A stretch of 9,183 nt of DNA from DATKYV01 sp035528275 (GTDB taxonomy: Bacteria > Acidobacteriota > Terriglobia > UBA7540), in assembly GCA_035528275.1 (NCBI GenBank), contig DATKYV010000315.1, positions 1-9,183 on the forward strand. The letters run 5' to 3'. Position numbers and translations under genes: made by a program. The first letter of the stretch is position 1; each line of letters opens with the position of its first letter. Below are positions 1 to 8,000 of the stretch, piece after piece. The notes beneath the pieces were generated by a model. That model saw only the letters and a program-made list of their open reading frames with translations. It did not search any database and was not told the DNA's origin.

Positions 1-3000
1 CCCTTCTGCTCAACCTGTTTGAAGACGAACTGGTGGAGCAGGTCGTTGTTCTCCTCGTCGAGCGTGAGCGTCTGCACAGGTTTGCCGTTCACCAGGATTT
101 CCACTTCGCCGCGAACGTCCGCCGCGCCTTCCGAGGTGGAAAGCAACAATGCGCGTAGGGCCATGATCGTGGCCTGCGTCGTCCCCCAGTGCCCCGCGGC
201 GTTCTTCTTCGACGCCAAGTAGGCCAGCGCCTTGCGGGCCGTGTTCGGAGCTTCGCCCCACTTGAGCAGAGCTTGGACCGCCAGTCCCGTCGTTTCGATG
301 GCGGCGCTCTCGCCGGTGGCATAAACGGCGGTCTCCTGTGCGTCCCAGTACGCCATCTCTTCGGCTTCCGTTCGCGCCTCGAGCAATCGGCTCATCGTCT
401 CGCGCGTGAATTCCCTGTCTTTTCCGTGGTCGACGGCGAAGTTCCCAAGCACCGCGAGTGTGTAAGAGTCGAGCTTGCCGCGAAGGTTGGGCTCAATGTA
501 CTCCTTGGCTCGCTCGACCGCGGGCCCGCGATAGCCCGTATTCCCCAGCGACCAGGCGAGGTAAGCCGTAATCCGCAGGACATCCGAGTTGTAACGGTTC
601 GTGGCGCCTTCGTTGATGAATTGACGGTCCGGCTCCCAGCTTCCGTCCTTCGTTTGCTGGTCCGCAAGCCACTGTTGCGTGCGGGAAATCAGATTCGGGT
701 CGACTTCGTAGACCTGCGACATGTCATAGAACTCCATCAATCCGTAGGCGGTCAGGATTTTGTTGGCCGGGGGATTGCCGAACCAGGAGAACCCGCCACC
801 CGGAACCTCGAACGTCAGGAGGCGCTGATACCCGTTGGCGATGAACCCTTCGGCCTTGGCGTGGATCTCCGGCGTCAGCTTTTTTGTGCGCTTCATGTAG
901 TCAAGCGCCAGGACGTTGGGATAGGTGCTGGAAGAAGTCTGCTCGAAGCAGCCGCCGGGCATGCGCAGGATGCTGTCCATCCCTTCGATCACCTGGCTGA
1001 GCGGCCCCGGATAGAGTCTGATGAAGATTTTGCTGGCTTCGGGAATCGCCGCGGCGGGAAACACGATCCGCTGCTGAAGATTGCCCTCCAGCCGGCCGTT
1101 GTAGACCAGATTCTGCTCGCGGCCGTTGGGAACCACTTCGATTTCTCGCACGACGATGTCCGCGCGATCCTCGCCTCCGCTCATTCGCGCCGAAAGCGTC
1201 AGCTTGAACTTACCGATGCGCTGTGCGACCACGGTAAACTCCGAACTGCCGACTCGGTCGGCTTCCACTTGGACGGCCTTTTCATAGTCATCTCCCGCCA
1301 GCGTGAACCACTTCTCCGGCTTCAATTCCAGACGAACGTCGCCTTGCGCGCCCGAATAGTTGTACACCGCCACCGGAACCGTCACCTGGTCGCCCTGCGT
1401 GAGCGTCACCGGAAGATCGAGGTCAACAAAGAAGTCCTGGAATACTTTGAGGCTGGACGTGGCGCTGCCCAACGCCCCGCTCTCGGTGGATGCCAGCATG
1501 GCCATCCGCCACATGGTGATAGAGTCGGCGAGGGGAATCACGATACTCGCACGGCCGTTGCGGTCGGTGATGATCTCCGGATTGATGTAAAGAGCTTCAG
1601 GAAAGTACGAGCGCACGCGCGGCGCCGAGGACGACTCGTCCTTGGCCAGCGTCGCCGTGCTCATGGGGGCGGCGGCAGGCAGCGCCGCTTCGTTCCTCAT
1701 CCGCTGGTCAAAGGCAGCCTTTTCGGGAAGACCTCTGAAGGCGTCGGCCCTGCCGAAGCCGAACCCGCCTCCCTCTCCAGCTTCCCGGTCTTCCATGACC
1801 ATTCGGTTGATGGCACCAGCTTGGAAGACTCCGAGAGACTCGTTGACCACGACGATATCTTCCGCCGCTTCCCCTTTGAGCAGGACCGATAGGACGGCCC
1901 TGTCCCGCGAACGCAACTCGAGATTCTTTGTCGACACACTTTCGAACCCCGGCATGGTGACGGACAATTCATAGTTTCCGGGTGGCAAGCCGCGCAGCGA
2001 GAACCTTCCGCGATCATCTGAACGCGTGTTGCGCCGTTTTCCGTCAGGCAGGGCCCGAACGGTCACGGCGGCGCCTTTAACCGCGGCGCCGGTTTGATCC
2101 GCGACCGATCCAATGATCTCTCCCCTTGCGGTGAACGGCCCACGCGCCGGCTCTATCTCAATCTGTAGAGTGCTTTGGCCCAGATTGCGTGGCGGACCGA
2201 CGATGTTACGGTGCCGTCTCTCCAGATAAACGCCCAGGTCGTCTCCGGTCCCTGGCTGTTTGTCGGGACCAGAGCTCAAAACCATGTAGTAATTCGCCGA
2301 AGCGTCCCAGGTGACCGGCTCGACGCGCAGCTCCGAACCCCAGGCGTCCCGCAATTCAGCCGGCGTGATTTCACCGATCCTGAGCAGCTTCTTCATAACG
2401 CTCAGGAGTTCACCGGCTTGAGGGTCGACGAGGTAAGCGTGGCTGAACTTCTTCGCCAGCGCTTGGCCTTGTTCCTTCAACACCGCCTGATATCGCTTGG
2501 CGTACTCGGCGTATTTCGTCGAGGGAATGGTTCGGCCGAACTCGGTGTGAACCGTCGTCGTGCGCACCAACTCCGTGGCGGCAAACAACGCCCGCGCCGC
2601 ACGATCGTGCTGCTCGTTGGCTTCCTTCTCTGATGGCTCGACAATCTCCGGCATTCCAATCGAATGGATCTCGTAGCGAGGCTTCAGGATTTCCTGCTCG
2701 AGATAGAAGAACACCTTGGCGAAGCCGGGCTGCTTTTCGGCGAGAGCGAAGACCGCCTCATCCACGACCTGCAGCCCGAGGGCGGCGCGGACACCTTCGC
2801 CTCGCGAATTGGTCACGCGAAAACGAATCCGCGCATCCTGCCCGGGTCGGTAAACGGGCGAATCGGCGATGGCCTCAATCCGCAGCTCCTCGGCCGGTTG
2901 GACGAAGACGAGCCGATGGTCTCCTACCGGCTGGGCGTTCTGGCTGAACTGGTAGGCGTTCAGGTCCACCGTGCCGGCGAGCTCCGGCGTCACGGTCAGG

Positions 3001-4844
3001 GCGAGCTCGGCCTTTCCGTTCTCGATGTCAACGTCACGCGTGAGGATGGTTTGTCCGGCCTTGATGACGTCGATGTATGCCGCTCCCCGGTGGCGAGTCG
3101 AGAGGATGGTCAGGCGCATCCGCTCACCCACACGATAAACAGCCCGCTGGGTACGCAAGAGGATTTGGTCCTGCCCGTCGCGAGTTTCAAGCTCCACTTT
3201 TCGACGCGCGAAGTTCCCTTCGCTGTCGCGGGCCTCGATATCCAGGGTCGGCGCGCTAGCCCGTGACTCGATCTTGACGACCGCGACACCGCCCGCGTCC
3301 GAGGAGACGCGTTGCTCCCCGCTGCCCGCTCCGCGAACCATAATCTCCGCGCGGGCGGGCGAGCCATCGGCGTAAGACGTGAGAACGAAAACCTCATTTT
3401 CGAGGTTGGGGACATACGCGCCGCCTTCGGGGATCGCGGTGATGAGAATCGGCGCTTCGCTGACGGTAATCGGCTCGCCGCGGGTCTCAGCGTGACCGGC
3501 GGCGTCGTGGACTGTGGCTTCAATCAAGACCTTGGCGGCGCCCTGATCGAGTGGACGGCCGGCGAAGAAATCAGGCAGCCGGAAATCGAATTTGAAATTT
3601 CCCTCCTTGTCCGTTTTTCCCTTTATGGACTCCACCTCAAACCGGGCAACATCCAAACTCGAAGCCTTCAGCGCAATTTCCGCGCCGCCCACGGGCTTGC
3701 CGAAGAAGTAGTGGGCGCGAACCGTCCCGCTCACCCGGTCGCCGGGACGATAGCCCCGCTTCGCTTTGCCGCCCTCGCCGCCCAGATCGATCGCGACCTT
3801 GAACTTGGGGAGAACATAACGCTCAACGTTGACGGCCAGTTCGGCGGTGCTCGTGCTTGCCGCTTCGTCGCCGCCCACGAGAGCGCGAATGTGATAGGTC
3901 CCCAGATTGACTTCATCCGCCAGCCGAAACTCCGCGAAGGCGATGCCGAACTCATCGGTTTTCGTCCGGTGTTTGAAAACCTTGTTGCCGCGGGAATCTT
4001 CGACCGCAAAGGTAAGCTTTCGGTCCTTTGCGGGAATGTGATCCAGGCGATCGAACACCAGCGCCCGCACGTGAATGGCCTGGCCGGGCTGGTAGAGAGG
4101 CTTTTCCGTGGTCAGCAGGATGGACTGCTTTTCTTCCAGCCGGACGCCTTGGGTAAACTCGGCGGCGCCAATCGGCGTGTCCGCGCTGTAACGAAGGTTG
4201 AAATTGCCCACCAGTCCGGCGGGAAAGCGAAAACGCGCTTCGGTGGTTCCACGCCTCCCCAGCGGCCCTTCGAAAAGGACGCGAGGCGCATCGCCATCTT
4301 TCAGGAGCTCGATTCTCAGTGCGCCCCCTTCGAGAACGTCGTTCTTGGAATCGGTGGCGACCACCCGCACAGCAGCCTGGCTGCCCGCGAGATACGACTG
4401 CTGTCCCAGGATGTGTATCACCGGGGTTCGGAGGATTTGGGAGACGGATTCGATCCCTTCCAGCGGCCCGCCATCCCCAGAGTCATATTCGAATCGGTAG
4501 CGCAGCCGATGCCAGACCAGATCCTCGACAGGCAGAGGTTTCTCGAGCCGCAGATCGCGCTGCCAGCTCCCCTTCCCTTCGCTCACGCGCGCATAGCGCG
4601 TCACTTGCGCCAGGGTGCGATCCTCGGGGTCCAGCAACTCGAGCGTCAAATACCCCGCCCCCGCAGCGACCGCGTGGTAGGGGATGGCAACGCTCAGCCG
4701 TCCGTGCGAATACGTCGCCGAAGGTGTGTCGCGCTTCGCGGCGGGAAAAGAATCCATCATCCCCACCGCCGCAAGAAATATCAGGCCGACCCACAGGGCA
4801 CCCCACAAGAATCGGCGTTTTCCGGTGCCATGTATTGAAGCCAT
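1..4844 (-). CDS. Alpha-2-macroglobulin family protein with thioester (partial, C-terminus off the left edge)
   Basis: The frame is open from ATG 4844 to base 1: 1614 codons and no stop, so the end is missing. The family traps proteases by bait cleavage and covalent thioester capture. Seen in order: an N-terminal hydrophobic segment (about residues 10-29) behind KRR, with no lipobox cysteine; an MG2-type signature TTEKPLYQPG at 245; further MG domains; SPVYRPGQ at about 662 and VDEAVFAL at 694-701; a helical stretch and a GspG-like segment ending near 870; a carboxypeptidase-regulatory-like domain at 908-990; a Gly/Ala-rich bait-like stretch at about 1005-1075; the A2M-domain motif RSYFPEALYI at 1078; the thioester motif GCFEQ with Cys1299 and Gln1302; and the toroid-forming thioester domain to about 1580. 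Cys1299 is the only cysteine I found in the translated part. ATG 4844 is chosen because a purine-rich Shine-Dalgarno lies 6 bases upstream. E. coli YfhM is the best-known relative, but it is a lipoprotein. The family call is firm; the role is inferred. Confidence 0.93.
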   Translation of the reverse strand, partial: MASIHGTGKRRFLWGALWVGLIFLAAVGMMDSFPAAKRDTPSATYSHGRLSVAIPYHAVAAGAGYLTLELLDPEDRTLAQVTRYARVSEGKGSWQRDLRLEKPLPVEDLVWHRLRYRFEYDSGDGGPLEGIESVSQILRTPVIHILGQQSYLAGSQAAVRVVATDSKNDVLEGGALRIELLKDGDAPRVLFEGPLGRRGTTEARFRFPAGLVGNFNLRYSADTPIGAAEFTQGVRLEEKQSILLTTEKPLYQPGQAIHVRALVFDRLDHIPAKDRKLTFAVEDSRGNKVFKHRTKTDEFGIAFAEFRLADEVNLGTYHIRALVGGDEAASTSTAELAVNVERYVLPKFKVAIDLGGEGGKAKRGYRPGDRVSGTVRAHYFFGKPVGGAEIALKASSLDVARFEVESIKGKTDKEGNFKFDFRLPDFFAGRPLDQGAAKVLIEATVHDAAGHAETRGEPITVSEAPILITAIPEGGAYVPNLENEVFVLTSYADGSPARAEIMVRGAGSGEQRVSSDAGGVAVVKIESRASAPTLDIEARDSEGNFARRKVELETRDGQDQILLRTQRAVYRVGERMRLTILSTRHRGAAYIDVIKAGQTILTRDVDIENGKAELALTVTPELAGTVDLNAYQFSQNAQPVGDHRLVFVQPAEELRIEAIADSPVYRPGQDARIRFRVTNSRGEGVRAALGLQVVDEAVFALAEKQPGFAKVFFYLEQEILKPRYEIHSIGMPEIVEPSEKEANEQHDRAARALFAATELVRTTTVHTEFGRTIPSTKYAEYAKRYQAVLKEQGQALAKKFSHAYLVDPQAGELLSVMKKLLRIGEITPAELRDAWGSELRVEPVTWDASANYYMVLSSGPDKQPGTGDDLGVYLERRHRNIVGPPRNLGQSTLQIEIEPARGPFTARGEIIGSVADQTGAAVKGAAVTVRALPDGKRRNTRSDDRGRFSLRGLPPGNYELSVTMPGFESVSTKNLELRSRDRAVLSVLLKGEAAEDIVVVNESLGVFQAGAINRMVMEDREAGEGGGFGFGRADAFRGLPEKAAFDQRMRNEAALPAAAPMSTATLAKDESSSAPRVRSYFPEALYINPEIITDRNGRASIVIPLADSITMWRMAMLASTESGALGSATSSLKVFQDFFVDLDLPVTLTQGDQVTVPVAVYNYSGAQGDVRLELKPEKWFTLAGDDYEKAVQVEADRVGSSEFTVVAQRIGKFKLTLSARMSGGEDRADIVVREIEVVPNGREQNLVYNGRLEGNLQQRIVFPAAAIPEASKIFIRLYPGPLSQVIEGMDSILRMPGGCFEQTSSSTYPNVLALDYMKRTKKLTPEIHAKAEGFIANGYQRLLTFEVPGGGFSWFGNPPANKILTAYGLMEFYDMSQVYEVDPNLISRTQQWLADQQTKDGSWEPDRQFINEGATNRYNSDVLRITAYLAWSLGNTGYRGPAVERAKEYIEPNLRGKLDSYTLAVLGNFAVDHGKDREFTRETMSRLLEARTEAEEMAYWDAQETAVYATGESAAIETTGLAVQALLKWGEAPNTARKALAYLASKKNAAGHWGTTQATIMALRALLLSTSEGAADVRGEVEILVNGKPVQTLTLDEENNDLLHQFVFKQVEQK
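939..956 (-). other. Thioester motif GGCFEQ
   Basis: The codons for Gly-Gly-Cys-Phe-Glu-Gln encode the internal thioester of alpha-2-macroglobulins and complement factors, formed between Cys1299 and Gln1302. It is followed by TSSSTYPN, in line with the aromatic and Thr/Ser-rich helix of the thioester domain. Both bond-forming residues are present, so the protein should be able to capture targets covalently, unlike macroglobulin paralogues that have lost the cysteine. Confidence 0.9.
1830..2123 (-). other. Carboxypeptidase-regulatory-like domain plus TonB-box-like segment inside the macroglobulin
   Basis: Residues 908-1005 of the macroglobulin form a beta-sandwich-type domain with the family marks DQTGAAVKGAAVTV, a central D-x-x-G-x-F-S-L-R-x-L-x-P-G-x-Y, and a final PGF. 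The segment EDIVVVNES follows at about residue 996. In Oar-type receptors this domain stands at the N-terminus, directly before the TonB box and plug. Here it sits in the middle of a protease-trap fold, between the MG domains and the bait-like region. Known: such domains are common extracellular modules. Inferred: it was acquired by domain shuffling. Confidence 0.8.
2235..2348 (-). other. GspG-like C-terminal segment inside the macroglobulin
   Basis: Residues 833-870 read DAWGSEL, then a short strand region, then YYMVLSSGPDKQPGTGDDL. This matches the pattern DPWGNPY...Y.L.S.GPDG..GT.DD found at the C-terminus of type II secretion major pseudopilins (GspG/PulG), where the aspartate-rich loop binds calcium. 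The preceding helical stretch, ending LLRIGEITPAELR, also resembles the region before DPWG in that family. There is no pilin N-terminal helix or prepilin peptidase site, so this is a borrowed or convergent fold element, not a pilin. I recognise it from pattern only. Confidence 0.55.
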
Positions 4845-5007
4845 AACCGTCTCTCCCTCGAAGCACATGGTGATTGCGAATTCTGCTTCCGGAAAGAGAA
4901 CGGCCCGGCCGCCACTTCTTGCGAATCTTTTTTGCGTAGGATCAGGAGACGCGCCTCAATGCCTGGGGTCGGGTCAAGGATGGGGCTCAATAAGAAGAGG
5001 GAGCGGG
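4845..5007 (-). other. Leader region between the terminator and the macroglobulin gene
   Basis: This spacer of about 160 bases must hold the macroglobulin promoter if the upstream hairpin terminates transcription. I see no convincing pair of -35 and -10 boxes. It contains the palindrome TTCCGGAA (4887-4894) and a tight GC dyad CGGCCCGGCCG (4901-4911). Neither can be assigned a role. Confidence 0.4.
4851..4859 (-). promoter_or_regulatory. Ribosome binding site of the macroglobulin gene
   Basis: The minus strand reads GAGGGAGAG, then six bases (ACGGTT), then the ATG at 4844. This fixes the start, and the hydrophobic export segment follows directly from it. The nearby ATG at 4831 is in another frame. 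Confidence 0.75.
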
Positions 5008-5050
5008 AGAAAAGAAAGGAGGCGCAGTCCGTCGGGTGACGGACTGCGCC
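5008..5050 (-). terminator. Rho-independent terminator of the TonB-dependent receptor gene
   Basis: GGCGCAGTCCGTC (5021-5033) and GACGGACTGCGCC (5038-5050) form a perfect 13-bp stem with a four-base loop. On the minus strand the stem is followed by TCCTTTCTTTTCTCCC, a T-rich but interrupted run. No T-run lies on the other side, so it works in the minus direction only. It begins 21 bases after the receptor's TAG stop codon, the normal position for an intrinsic terminator. Confidence 0.88.
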
Positions 5051-5071
5051 CAGAGGTTAAATCAAACGAGA

Positions 5072-8000
5072 CTAGAAGCCCAGACGGAAGCCAAAACGGA
5101 ACTCCCGAGACCGTCCGTATGCCCAATCGGTGTCCGTTTCGGTAATCTGACCGAAGTCCCCGCTGTTGACGCTTGTGCTCGGGCCGCCGAAGTGCGGGGT
5201 GTTGCTCAAGTTGAACGCCTCCGCCCGGAACTGCAAATTGAACTTCTCGGAGAGCTTGAAGGTGCGGAACAGGCCGAGGTCCATATTCACCACGCCGGGC
5301 CCGCGCATGGTGTTCCGACCCACGGTACCAAACCGGGCTTCTCCAGTTATGCGCGCAAAGGCTGAGGTATCGAAGAAGGTGCAGCCCTCGTCCGCACCGA
5401 TACACCCCGTATACTCAATCGGGCCCACTTGGTCAGGGGTCTGTCGGTTGTTAGGCATGTTCAACGAGGAACCGGAGGCAGTCAGCTGAAACTGCCTTCC
5501 CTGGAAGGAGCTGAAGATACCGTTGAACTGCCAACCTCCCAGGACCGCCTGCGAGCCGCCGCCGCTACTGGCCCACTTCTTGCCGCTGCCGAAGGGGAGT
5601 TCGTACACAAAGGCAAACTGCAAGTTGTGGGGCTGGTTGTAGTCCGCGTTGGCACGGTTGCGACCCCACGCCAGATCCGACTCCCATGCGGGTTCTGTCC
5701 AGTCAGAGTAACCAGCCATATCGATGGCATGCGAGTAAGTGTAAGCCGCCTTGAGAAGCAGGCCGCCCGTAAAGCGGCGGTTGAGGGTGGCTTGCAGCGA
5801 GTGGTAGGAGCTTCCCAACATGCCATCATACTGCCTGGTTGATGCGGTGCGTCCGAATAGAACGTAGAGCGGCCGCCCATCATTGCCGGCACCGATTACT
5901 TGCCCAGCGTTGATGTTACGGAACGAGAAGTCCCTGACGGATCTGCTCCCTACGTATCCAATCGAGGTCAGCAGTTCGCCCGGCAGCTTGCGCTGGAGGA
6001 TGAAGTTCCACGTTTGGATGTAGCCGCGGCGCAATTCCTGGTTGGCCGCGGGATAGCCCGTCTCGGCCGCATTCGGGATCAGAACCCTGCCGGTGCTGAT
6101 GTCGAAGTCGAGGATTGAGGGAATACCGACATCGGGGCCCAGCGGCTCGTTCGGGATACCTTGCTCCACGTAAGTGGGGTCCGTGTTGACGGGTTGGTAG
6201 CCGTTGACACCCTCGAATGTCCCCACAACCGTCAGCGGGAACCAACCACGCAACGCTTGGGCGCCCCAAGGATGCGCGTGGTAAGTGATGCCATAGCCGC
6301 TTCGGATCACCGTGGAATCGGTCACTTGATAGGCGAAGCCGACGCGGGGAGCGAAGAGCTTCTTGCTGTAGCCCACGCCGTTGTCTTGTGGGACGTCACC
6401 CCGCCCGCCAATCAATGCGTCGTTGGTGGTGGGGTCATACGATTCGATGCCCAGACCGGCGGAGCGCCTCCGGTTGGGGTAAAGCTCCCATCGCAACCCG
6501 ATGTCGAGGGTCAGCTTCTTAGTGGCACGCCAGCGGTCGCGGATGTAGAGAGCGTACTGGCCCTCCAAGCTGTCCATCTTGATATACTGGGTGCTCTTCC
6601 CCGTGTAATCGGGTATACCCATCATAAACGCTGCCAGGCTGTTCTGGTCGTTCTCGAAGTCTGGAGTGTCTCCCAGGAACCCCACAGTCTCCTCGAGAGC
6701 TGAGGGATTCAAGGCCATAGGGCCAGCACCGAAATCGAACCCACCGCGCGGTCCATCGCCCAGTTCCGGCTGAAAGTGGTTCATGAGGTGGTGGAGATAG
6801 TCGAAGCCGAACCGGATCTCGTGGGGTCCCTTCATCCAGCTTGCGTTGGCGTTGAAGGTGTAAGACTGGTCGTTGCGGAAGGCGGGGTTCCAGCCTTCCG
6901 GATTGCCCATATCTGACCAGTAGGAGTAAAACACGGGCATGCCGGCTTCCCGCGGGTCGGGGCCGTTGGTACCCGGAATCCCCAGCACGTCCGAGCCGAA
7001 GTTGACGCCGCTTATCTGGTCAGGGGGTTGGCAGGCCTGGCCAAACCGCGTCCAGCCGAGCGTTGCGTCAATCAGGAAGTTGGGCGAGACAGTGTAGGTT
7101 TGCCCGATGCCCGCGATCTGCGTGCGCGTGTGGCACCCACCCAGGCCACCATCGCCTATGTCCTGGCCGCCCGCGTCGCCCAGACTGGACCCAGCGCTGC
7201 TGAACCTCGCAACCATGGTGCTGTACTTGAACCAGAGCTGGTGCTTTTCATTCCGGTTCCAGTTGATCTTGGCGTCGATATTGTGGCGGTTCAGTTTTTG
7301 GGTGCCGGAGACGAAGTAGTTGTCGAAATCCCCTTCCTGGTTGGGGTCAGGAAGCAGATTCAACAGCGTCATCATGGGAACGTTCAGGCGGTCGGGGGGG
7401 ATGACGTTGACTGCCCCGCCGTAAGAAATCACGGAACGGCCCGTGCCATCGAGGTTCCCTGTATAGGGATCAAAGATCATCCCTTCTTGGAGCGGCGCCA
7501 TGGCGCCTTCGGTAGTGGGCACCATGATGGGATTGCCCGATGCGTCGAGAATCTGGTCGCCCAGGAAACTCGACAAGTCGCCATTGAAGTATTCCTTTCG
7601 CGGGACGGATTCGAGCCTGGAACGGTTCGCCCGCTCGAAGAGGCCTTCCCAGTCGGCGAAGAAGAACAACTTGTCTTTCTTGATGGGTCCGCCGATGCTG
7701 CCCCCATCGATGTTCTGGATGGTTTTGGGCTTCTGCGTTACACCGGCGCGATTCTCATCCCACGTGAAGGCCCGGGTAGCGCTATTGTTGTGGAAGCCAA
7801 AGAGGCTGCCGTGGAAATCGTTGGTCCCGGACTTGGTCACCACGGTGACGGCGGCGCCGCCCGTCATCCCCTGCTCGGCATCGAAGTTATCGGTGGAAAC
7901 GCTGACCTCCTGAACGCTTTCCACCGGCGCAATGTACGCCGCGTGGTGAGGCAACGTCACCAGGATGTTGGCCGAACCGTCCAGACGTTGGTTGTTGGCG

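Noticed and set aside
189..4838. Long plus-strand open frames at 189-1892, 2175-2633, 2664-3266 and 3312-4838
   Set aside because: They lie antisense to the continuous macroglobulin frame, which has clear family motifs from end to end. Their proteins are Arg/His/Gly-rich and match no family. They arise from GC-rich codon use on the opposite strand.
4874..4926. Direct repeat TTGCGAAT (4874-4881 and 4919-4926)
   Set aside because: An 8-base repeat in a spacer of this size is likely by chance.
4930..4980. TTGACC on the minus strand as a -35 box for the macroglobulin gene
   Set aside because: No acceptable -10 hexamer follows at 15-19 bases.
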